DNA from: Wuchereria bancrofti
Taxonomy: Eukaryota; Nematoda; Chromadorea; Rhabditida; Onchocercidae
Length of the DNA: 24,970 nucleotides
Reading direction: 5' to 3'
Assembly (NCBI GenBank): GCA_005281725.1
Contig: SSBO01000044.1
Location: 1 to 24,970 of the forward strand
Shown here: one piece after another, positions 10,154 to 20,758 of the stretch
How the letters are laid out: each line of letters begins with the position of its first letter
How positions within the stretch are numbered: position 1 is the stretch's first letter
The notes under the pieces: generated by a model
Told to the model about the DNA's origin: nothing
The model's database searches: none
The model's input: only the letters and a program-made list of their open reading frames with translations
Made by a program: the position numbers and the translations under genes

Positions 10154-13100
10154 CTCAAATTTGAGCACGTGGTATTTTTGGTTAATTTTTTTTTATAAAC
10201 AATGTAACAATGGCATTACTTATCTGCTTCCAATGGCAAATCCATATTAGCAACAAGTTCGGATGGCAGTTAGGTAGGGAAAAACGTGAGTTGTATTTAG
10301 TTTAAACTCTTGGATTTGTTTCTTCAAGTTGTGTAAAACTTAATTTCATTGTTGCAAAGTCAATTTTCAGAAGTTCAATTCCAGTATATGGAAAAGTTGA
10401 ATGTTTTCAGCAAAAACCTCTGTGTTTCTTTCAGTTCCTCTCAAAAAACATTGAGAAATATCCTATCAAAGTAGTATATAATCATCATTCTCTTCCTAGT
10501 CCTTCCGATAAGGCTACTAATACGAAATGTGTGACAGTGAATTAATAATTTTGATTAAAAGTAAGACGAAAATAATTAAAATTCCAGGAACACCTCCAAT
10601 TTTTTTTGAAAAGAAAATATTGTTATCATAATCGTAAAAAACAGTGTAACTGTAAATGGCGTCCATAATATCAATGCAGTGCGGTGCCATATATGGCCCT
10701 TATGAAAGAAATGCAAACAGAGGACAACCATGTTAACTATTTCCTATTGGTAAATGTTTGGATTCATTTTTGTTTGCTCTTCTGAATTATAGCGGAAAAA
10801 AGTATTTTAACTGGAAAATTCTGATATAAGTACTCAGCCTATAAAATAAAGAAAAAAGATGCGAACATTTCTAAATAATTCTGAAACAGAGCTGTAAACA
10901 CCTTTTGTCATTTCCTATTTCCTAGATATGGAATTCCTGCAGTAAAAGTCTTTCTTTCTGTTTTTAAAATTATATAAATGAACAGAGAATACGGGACTAC
11001 TGAGGCTATTTTCAAGAACTAAGGTATGATTTAAGAACTGAGGTGACAGCTAAAAAAACTTGACAAAGATAATGTTAAAAAGCAACGACTTATGAAAAAA
11101 GAAAGGAAGCAATCAAAGATATTCATTCAGATTTAAAGGGAATTCAAAGAAAATGTTAATTATAACTCTTTATTGGTTCCATAATGACGAACTGTTTCTT
11201 AACTAGAACTTCATTTTCTTAAGTTTTTATTTGACAATATTCCAATGGAAACTTAGAAATATCCAATAAAAAGGCTGAAAGTCTAACATTTCGATCCTCA
11301 TTATTGTAATTTATTTTTGATAAATGCGTTAGACTATTTCTACTCGTTTATAATTCATGTGATAAGTGCGAATGAATTTCCGTTAACGGAAAAGTGTTTC
11401 GACATTTTAGTGCTAAAACGACTTTTAGTAAAATGCTCTAAATATTTCATGCATGTGATTTCTACATTTGAAAACAAATTAGCAATGTTAATTGGAAAGA
11501 ATCGAAATTGAAAAGATATTTCATACACGAATTGATGCAGCTTATTAAATGATACGTGAATAAGAAGTCAACTGAAACGAAAATAAAGTTAATTTCGATT
11601 TAGGTAGTAATAAGATGGACGTTCCTCTTCCATTCAAATAAATTTCATTTTAGAGAAGATCACAGTGTTTTTTTTTTTTTCTTTTTCTTAATGAAAGGAA
11701 TTAACAGAATGTGAGCAACATCGTTGTTCGTAGTAATATCAAATCGGTGACAAGTTTATAAGTGAGTGCTACATAAACTTACTGCACCAATAAACTATTT
11801 GTTTGAGTAAAAACCTGTTTCCGATTATCATGTTTTTAAATGTAATTGTGATCGCAGCTTTTCATAATTGCTCTATCAAACAACATAAATAATGAACTTT
11901 GCAAAGGGTAATGTAAAGAAGATTATTAAAAAGACATTACAAATAAAACTTCATTTAAAGTCTTTGATCATTTTTTATTACCCACAAATGATATTGAGTA
12001 AGTAGTAAAGAGATGCCAACTTTATACACCAAATCTCAGAAATGACACGTAAATCAAATAGTTCTCAAAGAAACCGCCATGTAATTATCGTTCATTAAGG
12101 ACTCATTAGCGCTACGAAGAAAAAATTAGGAAAGAACCTATGGAATTATTATGGAAGCTCATGACACATTAACTAGCAGTGGGAAAAAGATAAAAGCGGT
12201 AGCTTGCAAAATCATAATAAGCAGTTCGAATGAAAACAGGAAAGAGAGGGTCAATTTTCGAAATGTCCAATCAACTCCCTATTTGTGTTTCATTTCAATT
12301 GATTTGTGACATTTCGAGCAGATCAATCAGATAGGCGGCAAGTGATAAAAGATTTCGAAACAAACATGTAAGAATGAGAATTAATAGAGAGATAAGCAAA
12401 GCAAATAAATTCTGGTTTCTCTAGGCTTATGCATTACAAATGCACTTACAAATTAGAGTTTTAATGGAATGTTCTAATCCGGTAATGCAAAAAATGATGC
12501 ATAATTGACAACTGCAGAATTTATTATTCTTTAGACAGATTCTGACAATTTAAAAATGCTTATTTGTCAATAGCAGTAAATGTCGATCTTCTATTTAAAC
12601 GATAGAGCATTTAAAATCCTTTCTGAAACTCTGATTGACTAGAAAGGAAATTTCTAATCAAACAATCATCACAAACAAATTATTCATATTATCTCAAACA
12701 AGACTACTTATACATTTAGTATAAGAGTTACGAGCGTGTGGTATATTATTTGCTACTAGTTAGTGTAATTTGACATAGTCTGGAAAAGCTTTGGTTTAAG
12801 GAAATTTTGTAATTTAAGTAAAGTTACAAGCAGATCTTAAATGAATTGTAAGAGACGAAGAAAGAAATCAGAAACTGGTGGATTACTGGACAAGTCACCA
12901 TGGGAACCAGATAATGGAAGATAAAATCGAAAACCAGCCTTACTCATTGGCTCAATCAAGACTATTCAGAAATGTGCTCAAAAATATTTCTGGCGCATCT
13001 AATGCTGTTGATTCTCGCACAAAAATTTGCCAGCTCTTCAAGCATTTCGAGTATTCGAAGTTCTGGAATCACTGCTGACTCTTCTTCTGCCTTGTAAAGG

Positions 13101-14470
13101 ATAAATGTTAAAACACCTTCATATGAAATCCTCTCTCTCTCCAGTAGTTATTTAATTAATTTCTTCGCGTTTTGGCACTACTTCAGATTATTGTATTGGT
13201 GTTTTAACATTTGAAGTTCTCATATTCGAAGTTTCAATACTTCTTCATGGAGATTAAACATAACCTAAACGAAATTCTCGCTTTGGACAAGTTAAATTAA
13301 AGAAAGGCGACAGTTCAGACCAGGTATGAATGTTAGTTTTTTAGGTGTTCTGTACGTTTGCACTTCCATTATCTACACAAATAAATATAGATAAAAGTAT
13401 TAATAACTAAAGATATGCCGACTTATCGGATCAAAAACGGTTACAGCTCAAAGTTTACTATTAAATGCTAATAACTCATGAAGAAATCAAGTTTCGAATG
13501 CAGAACTACGTACAGAAATTATTTGAATGCATAAAAGAATGAATAAATGCACACCACACTCTGAGCTGCATGAAAAAGCAATGTGATTGCAGGGCTCTCT
13601 GCTTCACTGCATTTAAATCTTCCACTTCAAGATTCTTTTTCTTGCAGGTTTTCATTACATACAGAACCTTCATCTCTCTTCATTAATTTAGATTCTTAAT
13701 TCCTTCAACGTAAATGCTGTAGTATTATTCAACTTTCGACATGATGCATCACCTATCCATTTAGTGCATTATGCTGAATTATTTCTCATTGAAATAAATG
13801 CTGAATGTGAAGGAATTTAGTAACTAAAGGTCTTTTCAAAACAATGGTGCACTATTCAACAAAGAATTTATGAATAAACAACAAGCATTAACTTGTCTGA
13901 AAAAGTCTCTTCTTCGAAATACTTGATCAATATATACATAATACAAATCTAATATAAACGATCTTCCTGAAAACAAAACAAAGATTCAAAATGAAAAAAT
14001 TTTCAGTACATATTTAGGACATAAAGATTAGGATAAAAGATTTACATATATATTTTGCTCTTGTATGTACATGTAAAAAATTATGATTTCGAAAAATCCC
14101 CTTCCCCGTATATTAGACTTGTAGGTGTAGTATTCATGTATTTTGTAGATGTAGTTGCCATACAAGAGCATAAATATTTCTAACCACCGAACACTAATTC
14201 ATTCTCATTAAATACTTTCTACATAAAACCGCAGATGGATTAAAAAGTGCTTTAAACATTACTAAGTCTAAAAATAGCTTAGATTATTTATTCCAATATA
14301 CATTCATTGGAATGAATGACTTATACAGATTTATATAAATACAGGTTACTGGTAAGAATAATCCTAATTATAGTTATCATCGTGTAGGATATGCTTATTA
14401 CAGTAAGTGTAGACTTACGTTAATTTTCAAACTTTTAGTTTTCAAAACTAAAGATTTTGTTCTATTCTAA
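10154..14470. other. 4.3 kb without a supportable gene
   Basis: The segment is AT-rich, with many short stop-interrupted frames. The densest spot is 12,878-13,090, where the plus strand reads a 66-codon frame ending in SKFWNHC. The minus strand of the same spot reads ESAVIPELRILEMLEELANF between an ACAAG and a GTGCGAG. Another is minus 13,690-13,510, which starts MKVLYVMKTCKKKNLEVEDL. Neither has enough splice support to call. No RNA gene or transposon end was recognised. Confidence 0.4.
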
Positions 14471-14479
14471 AGTTATTTA

Positions 14480-14600
14480 AATTCTTCGTCTTTAGTTTCC
14501 TGACTTTTTTATTATGTTTTTTTNTTTTTTTAGTTTTTTAGCTTTTTTATTATGTTCCTTTTTAGTTTTTTTTCTTGCTTTATTATATATATATATATGC
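14480..14600. repeat. T-rich low-complexity block with duplicated unit and TA microsatellite
   Basis: A CTTTTTTATTATGTT unit occurs twice (about 14,504 and 14,543) inside a poly-T-rich block, followed by a short TATATATATATA run at about 14,584-14,599. An ambiguous base (n) stands at 14,524, so the T-run length there is not reliable. The block lies about 200 bases downstream of the carrier gene's stop. Confidence 0.75.
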
Positions 14601-14788
14601 AACTCCTGAAAAAATGGTGATATTTTTGAAATGCGTAAAGCCCTTCATCATTTATACAGTTTAAATTATATTTAGGAGGAAAAACTAAGTACAACAGTAA
14701 AATCTTAGACATAGTATTTTACAGCTGAATTAAATAAGAGAAAAGTATCACAGAAGAGAGGCATAACCAATATAAAACAAAAATAAGC

Positions 14789-14794
14789 TTTATT
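14789..14794 (-). terminator. poly(A) signal overlapping the carrier stop codon
   Basis: On the minus strand the last codons read GCA AAA TAA AG, so AATAAA spans the TAA stop at 14,792-14,790. No other AATAAA is seen in the next 80 bases. The 3' UTR would then be only some 15-20 bases. Confidence 0.55.
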
Positions 14795-16943
14795 TTGCAA
14801 ACAAATGTCGAAGGAGCTCGTACACAGAGTTAGTGATACCCCACGATAATAGCGACCTGAAATAAACCACAATTAATCACGAACTGTTTGGGATATTGAA
14901 AGTACAGAATTTCCACGCATTCTATTAATCACCAAGGACGGCTTTGCTGTACTTCATTTTCACAAAACACTCCACCAGCGAATCTTCAAATCTCCTCGTA
15001 TCCCAGTTATATGGCTCAGAATACTGGGATAAGATAACCTCATACTCATGTCGGAAACACGGACCAATATAACATCATCGCCATCATGAAATGATGCATC
15101 AACTGGAGAACCGAACATGGAGACGCAAACCGACACAACGCAGAATAACCAATAAACCATTGGGACCTAACACACAATCCCCGCATGGACGGGATAATAT
15201 ATGTTTTTTTATATTTTCCACATTTGATCGAGGCCTTACAATAGTAGAGAATTACTTCTTAGATCAGCGCGCGTAACAAACTTCTAAAGAAACATAAATA
15301 CCTTGTATAATTGAGAGTAATTCCACGAAATAGTTCCTTAAATGAACCATTCCGTTCAATCCAAATAATTTGAAAAGTTGCCCAAGCTGATAAAAATGGA
15401 CTGTTTACAGTGCTTTGCATTCGCTGTTTAACCACATTTAATGGAAAGAAGAGTGATGATATAGAAGCACCAAGTACAGCACCTGATATAAAATCACCAA
15501 TAAATGTCACCAACTGTTCCGGTGTCCTGTGAGAAAACAGTACTTTACTGCTAGCTCCGCAACAATGAGATCCCAATAATTTCAATTAAACAAACTCACC
15601 TGTCACTGATGTAGCGGGATATGTAGTGTTGATCGCAATTAATAACTAAATCACGAAATGGTTTCCTAAGCGAGAAGAAAAGGACATTACTTGAACCGTT
15701 TCTCAACAGTACAACTGTGAATCCACGATACAATTCCTTTGCTCCAATCTAAATGAATGGTAATCATAATCTATATATACCAAAGCTAAATATCATAATG
15801 AATTCCCTGCAGACGATATAGATAACAAGGTCTATTGTTTCGGTGATCGAGAATTTTCTCAAATTCAAAACGTATAAAAACAAACAAAAGGTTAATAAAT
15901 AATGATTTTAAGATGCGAACAGAGTTTTTATACCTTTTCGGAATCAAAGCTGATGAGTAAAAGTATCAATACACTTACCCTATGATGATATACCATTTCT
16001 TTTAATCGTGAATTACATTTAAAATAACTACTGATGGCACAGACTTAAAATTACTTTAGCAAGTTCTTTGAAAGCATGAATGGCATTTTGATAGCGCTGA
16101 TTGTATTCCGGTGACTGCAAAAGGACCTGCGTCCGCTCCAAAGGACATGAAATAGCCTCAACCGCACCTGCTAAAATATTAAAGTATGATAAAACACATT
16201 ATCATTAAATATCTGCAACTAAGCAGCAGTGAATGATTACCTATTCCTTAACATTAACAAAAAAAATCTCCGAAGAAAAAAAAAACTGCAAAATCAAATC
16301 AAACAGCATAAATTCCATCCAGCTAACCCATAAATGCTGCAAACGCAAAACATGCAATACGATTCTGCTTTGTCTGACATTCCGAGCAACCAAAATAACG
16401 ATGAAATTTATCAAACATTCCGAACATTACTGATCGTGTCGTTGTTCGCTGTATAAGAGGTGGAAGCATTCCTCTGTACAACATCCAACAACCTTCATTT
16501 CTTAACTGAAAATAAACCATTCTTCAACTTCATTCCACACTTCACGTATATCAACATCGACTTCTTCAGATAACAATGTGTCGATTTCATCTAACTATCC
16601 CATTCTTTACGCGTTTTTACACTTAGGCATTTAAAGAGTAATTAATAAACTAATGTGGCATACACAGTTGAGAAAAGTACGTTTTTAGTTAAAAACGTAT
16701 CTATTAAGAATATAACAGCTTAGCCATTTATTTTTTATACAATCATTATTTTCTTGAACTAAATGACAGTATCATTCAAAGCCAACTTTCGAAAGTTGAA
16801 CTAACCTGTTCAAAAACTTCCTTCGCAGTAATACCTTGCAGCTGTTGACGAAATATCACTTTAGTTTGAGGATAGAGCAGCAAAGTTTCAACAAAGCCTG
16901 CACCCCATCCAGCAACGAAGTTTTGGTATTTTTCTTTTTGCAT
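14790..16943 (-). CDS. SLC25A51: mitochondrial NAD+ carrier, SLC25A51/MCART1-like
   Basis: This is an inner-membrane carrier whose human counterpart imports NAD+ into mitochondria. Six exons join in phase: 16943-16806, 16505-16328, 16167-16055, 15748-15600, 15526-15302 and 14856-14790. They give 289 residues, against 297 in human. The three carrier repeats are visible. Repeat 1 has the degenerate YPQTKVIFRQQLQG (residues 24-37), as in MCART proteins where the usual acidic residue is missing. Repeat 2 has CPLERTQ (113-119) and repeat 3 FFPLNVVKQRMQ (219-230). Further family matches are MLYRGMLPPLIQRTTT, ELYRGFTVVLLRNGSSNVLF and the end RSLLSWGITNSVYELL. The start ATG at 16943 gives MQKEKYQNFVAGWGAG, about 10 residues shorter at the front than human. 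A stop codon or acceptor lies just upstream, so the start is likely but not proven. The last intron (445 bases) keeps an open frame for some codons past its donor, which could mislead annotation. Confidence 0.93.
14857..15301 (-). other. last intron of the carrier gene, with an open GC-richer island
   Basis: The donor AAG|GTATTTATG and acceptor TTTCAG|GTCGC bound this intron. Inside it, 14,940-15,200 is less AT-rich and open in several frames: minus 15,160-14,960 for 66 codons, and an overlapping minus frame reading FRHEYEVILSQYSEPYNWD. None is recognised. It may be a decayed insertion or an alternative exon, but nothing in the family requires one. Confidence 0.5.
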
Positions 16944-16995
16944 TGCATTGGAAAAACCACTCTATAATTTCTCAATCAGCACGGTTAAGTAATCC

Positions 16996-17004
16996 CTAAA
17001 ATAA
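16996..17004 (-). promoter_or_regulatory. candidate trans-splice acceptor upstream of the carrier gene
   Basis: TTATTTTAG on the minus strand is followed by GGATTAC and, about 50 bases on, by the ATG at 16,943. It lies about 140 bases after an AATAAA at 17,146-17,141 belonging to the gene upstream. That spacing is usual between cistrons of nematode operons. Confidence 0.45.
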
Positions 17005-17140
17005 CGTGAAAAACACAAAGGAGGAAGCGACAATGAACATTTTAGAAGTGAAACAAATTGCTATGTGTAAGACTGCGTAAGCCTTAGTTGTTCACAAGAA
17101 AATACGATTAAAGCTACATAATTTACTTCGATCATTTGTG

Positions 17141-17146
17141 TTTATT
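17141..17146 (-). terminator. AATAAA poly(A) signal
   Basis: The minus strand has AATAAA here, roughly 190 bases after the TGA stop at 17,337-17,339 of the small gene upstream. Position and spacing fit that gene's 3' end. Confidence 0.5.
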
Positions 17147-17336
17147 GAAAGGCAAAATCCCTGAATTTTCAAACCAGTCAATTTAAATGCTTCAGGAATG
17201 AAATACACCCAATTCACAAAATGAACAAAGGACGTGAAGTGTCGACGACTTTGCCAGGGTTCATTATGTCTGTACAGCATATTCATGTTTTCTCCGTTGG
17301 ATCGGCTGGTTCTCATCTACAACTGATCCCATTCTC

Positions 17337-17830
17337 TCATGACCATATCCCTCTAACAACGGACGATGCGGTCTTAGCTTTTTTCTTTTTTTTTGGAAAT
17401 TCTTTGTTTTCAAAGGTAGCATTAAATGGAAGACTGCGTAGACACTTGAATCTATAAATCGATGCTGAAAATACAAGTGAAATGGAAAGAGAACCACAGA
17501 GAATGGTCAAGATTTGAAGAAATATTTATTGCTTTCACTGAAAGACTCACTACTGTCATTATAACGTTCACAGTATTATAATTACATTGACGGATTCTTC
17601 GCAAATTTGAAAGATATCTACACTAAGTCGAGGAGACGAATAAACATATAAAAAGTAGTGCACAGCCAAGAAAGAACAAATTCTACGATCATATAAGTTT
17701 GAAAACGTTTAGAATGCAGTATTAAAGGAAATAAGCTTTATAGATCAATCTTAAACTTTATACGGTTAATTGAAGTTGATGTGGGTGCATACAATGCGTT
17801 CTCGCATATTGCAACATCAGCGTATTTACC
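17337..17830 (-). CDS. unrecognised gene, last intron junction and lysine-rich tail
   Basis: The last exon (17464-17337, 41 codons plus stop) has a strong TATTTTCAG acceptor. It reads SIYRFKCLRSLPFNATFENK and continues into five lysines, AKTASSVVRGIWS and TGA. The preceding exon ends at 17830 with AAG|GTAAATAC. Its frame, open from about 17,970, reads LWVDDRKDLMHFVKSWLDEY and then TLFRFHEKFVTVLQ. The phases match, a split Ala codon joining the two. Upstream the frame meets a TGA and no convincing acceptor is visible. Either the protein starts at the internal ATG (MHFVKSW..., 66 residues) or more exons exist. The KKKKKAK run may be a nuclear localisation signal. No family is recognised. It could be co-transcribed with the carrier gene downstream. 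Confidence 0.45.
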
Positions 17831-17979
17831 TTGTAAGACGGTGACGAATTTCTCGTGGAAGCGGAAGAGAGTATATTCATCTAACCAACTTTTAACAAAG
17901 TGCATCAGATCTTTGCGATCATCAACCCACAAACATATGCATATAAAGGAGACTCTCCGGTTGGTGTTTCACGGTTACC

Positions 17980-18300
17980 CGGTATCTGTGATGATCACCT
18001 AGTTATCATGATTCAATACACCGGATCTATTCACGAGATGTTGTCGTAATGTCCTTAATGTGCTATGATGTCCTTCAACCAAACAGTCTTCTGTTTTTTG
18101 AATCCTGATTTGATGTGTGGGTGACGAGATACAACAATTTCCCATTTTTGGAAGTAATTGATTTCGTCCATATCCCATGTGCCTTACAACAACTCGTCCA
18201 TGTGCATTACTCTTCCATGGTGATCAACTCTCAATACCACACACACGTCATTTCCATTCCATCTCCCAGCCAATACCACAAGATCTTTACTCACTGAGCT
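17980..18300. other. GC-richer island with interrupted frames
   Basis: On the minus strand several natural-looking peptide fragments lie in different frames: VDHHGRVMHMDELL, then MDEINYFQKWEIVVSRHPHI, then GNRETPTGESPLYAYVCG. Stop codons or frame shifts separate them. This may be a decayed gene or mobile element, or further exons of the gene at 17,337-17,830. The family is not recognised. Confidence 0.3.
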
Positions 18301-19339
18301 CCACTGTACATCTACAGGCAGTGGAAATAATTTATAAAAGGTATTTGTAAGTGTTTAGCAAGGTAAAGTCTGAATTTCCTGTTTGCTTGCTTCTGTTTTT
18401 CTGGATGTCCCTATTTCGACAAGGCGAGAATGATCAGCCCAACCAATCAAATGAACGCACAAAAAAAAAAAAAAAAGAATGAATCGAACATGCTGTATTG
18501 AATAATATCCAATGAGAATGACGCCAAGTCGGGAATCCATCATTTATTCGGGCACGAGCACATTCGGGAACCTATCGTTTATTTGTTTTCCCTTTCAGTT
18601 TAGAAAAATAAGTCGTTCGTATTTTTGCACAGAAACTCTGATTATCAAATAGCCTAATGTTAACTAAAACCGCAATATTGACACCCTGATTGCTTACTGA
18701 ATCCTTGCAGTTCACTGTTGATTCCTATTAGAAACCGCCATATGGTACGCACACCAGACGAGAAAACATCATCGAGCAAATGTGGTAGCCAGTCTGAACT
18801 GCTCTGCTCTGCAATAATACCACCCTTCTAAAATCGATTTGCTAGGATACAGTGAAAATTTGAGTCTTTCTGTGTATTTCCCGAGAGAGGAGGCTCCGTT
18901 TGTATTTTTAACTTCGGTTTATAGATACAGATGAATCGTTAATTTGCAAAATGAGAATTGAAAAATTCAGCAATTTCTGTGGAAGAACTTGGCAAAAATG
19001 CCAGGAATTTAGCGCTTTGCGTCAACTGTATAATTAAAGATGGGTTAACTTGCCTAGCTCCACTTCCCATTTTACACCTTGAAGTTACACAATCGCATAA
19101 CGGTTTATTTAGTTTTAGTTTCCATCTCCTTTCACATGTTACAAAGCTATTTAAAAAAAGGAGGCTTCAACAAAAAGGAGATTCAACTCAAATTTAGTGC
19201 TTATCCCAACCAATATCAATGGAACATGGATAGTGCGTCGTTAATGACGTGAAGTATATAGAAACAATTTACCAAGTCGAAATGTCGTAGAAGAAAATAT
19301 TGATGGTAGAGAAAAATGTTATCATCTGATCAACATAAA
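18301..19339. other. intergenic stretch, nothing clear
   Basis: It contains a run of about 16 A at 18,461 and a plus-strand open frame at 18,958-19,197 without splice or domain support. No poly(A) signal AATAAA is seen close behind the NSE2 stop at 19,340. Confidence 0.45.
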
Positions 19340-20130
19340 TTAATCCTTAAGACAATCGTAAAACTTCGGGAATGCCACCATATCGGCCATTGTTAGGGGC
19401 TTCTTATTCGGACATCCTGAAACGGGACACTCACATAACAAACGTCGTTTCTTGCATTCACCAATATTAGCTAGCACTGATTCTCGATCATAAACATGCT
19501 TACAAATCTGAAAAAAAAAAATTAGTGAGTTGAGGTTAGTACTATGCAATATGTTGTCAGCTCACGAATGGTAAACGTACCCTATTCTGCACTGGATCTT
19601 TGATGTCCTGCTTAGTGTAGGGATCTTTTCTCGAGTAATAAATCCTCTCCACCTCAACGGTGCTACTTGTATCCGCTCTCTCGACCTTTCGTAACGCTTC
19701 TATCCTATCCGTCGCTTTGCCTCGCTTATTTGGCTGTTCCCAGCCGATTTCTTCTATCCTTAACAAATATACTAAGCTTTAGACTTGACTATTTTGAATT
19801 TCCTTTAAAAAAATTCCAGGAACTGGTAGGAAAAGATTTTCTGCTATCCTTCAAGGTACTCTGCAAGCAATTCAAAAATAACCGTTCTCTGAAGCGATTT
19901 CGCGGTGTGTCTACGGTTTCACCGCTTCCCTGGCCTTGCATCTCCTTTAACACTTCAACCTCTATAGTTGCTTCCAAATCCAATTGATCGATATATTCCA
20001 GCAAGTTACGCATCCGTTCATCCCAATCACTGTGCTGGATATTCCGTTTGATCGACTCTACTGTCACCAGCATCTTATCTAAGCTTTCTCGCCATCGTCC
20101 CATTTCTGTCAAGGCTCCCTTACAATCCAT
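19340..20130 (-). CDS. NSMCE2: E3 SUMO-protein ligase NSE2/MMS21 (SP-RING)
   Basis: NSE2 is the SUMO ligase subunit of the SMC5/6 DNA-repair complex in the nucleus. The C-terminal SP-RING is clear. Exon 2 (19771-19581) ends DPYTKQDIKDPVQNR. Exon 3 (19507-19340) runs ICKHVYDRESV, then CECPVSGCPNKKPLTMADMV. The zinc ligands are Cys135, His137, Cys160 and Cys165 in a 188-residue model. This matches the human pattern PVKNKVCGHTY...YCPQIGC. The usual Cys of the CPIT motif is Asp here. That join (AGG|GTACGT to TTTCAG|ATT) is phase 0 and firm. Exon 1 (20130-19923) is helical and acidic (MDCKGALTEMGRWRESLDKM...), as expected for the SMC5-binding N-terminus. Its donor is a guess: GCG|GTGAAA fits the phase. 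Stops precede the ATG, but an upstream exon behind TTGCACAG at about 20,216 cannot be excluded. Human NSE2 has 247 residues, so the N-terminus may be incomplete. Confidence 0.85.
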
Positions 20131-20758
20131 TTCTCCCCTTCAAAAGGTCAACCATTAGCACCTCTCGTGACACCTTGAGCATCCCCATCCTCCACCCACC
20201 CCAACACAACCTGTGCAAAGATTCTATTTGAAAGGCCGTATTAAAAGCATGTACGAGAAGTGAAATAACGTGCAATGGACCGGTGATGGACAGCGGCTTA
20301 GGGGTTGGTTCGCGTTTAGTTGATGTTTGGTAGGTATTGTTAAAAGTAAGCATGGGATGTCTTCGTTCGTCATGAACTTATAAGCATCGAATTTTATGGA
20401 TTTCATAGATTTAAGATTTTTTTTTGAGAACTTTTTTGAATTTGAATTTGTTTCAAATAGATAGGCCACCGAGTCACGCAAACGACTCAGTCGCATCAAA
20501 TAGTGCTGAGCGGATGAAATGCATACGAATAATGCAAATTAAAAGCTCTGCTTTTCTCGACATCTATATCAATTTAATTTTTAGAATTGGTTTGGTCATA
20601 TTCTACCATAAAATGGATAGTAGCAATGCTTTCTGATTCTGTCCTATCATGTAGCTGATTTGATCAATTTCAGAATTTCTCATCAGTTTTGAATTGCTCC
20701 CTAAAAATCCTTCATTGTGGCTCAGTCAGTGAAACGTTCCAAACTCAGCCATTCCGCC
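20131..20758. promoter_or_regulatory. shared upstream region of NSE2 and DCN-1
   Basis: The start codons of two divergent genes lie 628 bases apart, so this segment holds both 5' flanks. The left 230 bases are GC-rich for the region; the right part is AT-rich. AATTTCAG at 20,666-20,673 is a possible spliced-leader acceptor for DCN-1. ACTCAG, 10 bases before its ATG, is another. No known transcription-factor site was identified. Confidence 0.5.

Noticed and set aside
15259..15301. In-frame end of the carrier as NYTR-YLCFFRSLLRALI-stop, or an 18-base intron there giving NYTRSLLRALI
   Set aside because: The true last exon lies at 14,856-14,790 and gives RSLLSWGITNSVYELL, which matches the family far better. 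The nearby SLLRALI reading is intronic coincidence.
20120..20499. Minus-strand open frames upstream of NSE2
   Set aside because: They overlap in different frames, have no recognisable domain and lack a join to NSE2. One could be an upstream NSE2 exon, noted there, but it cannot be supported.
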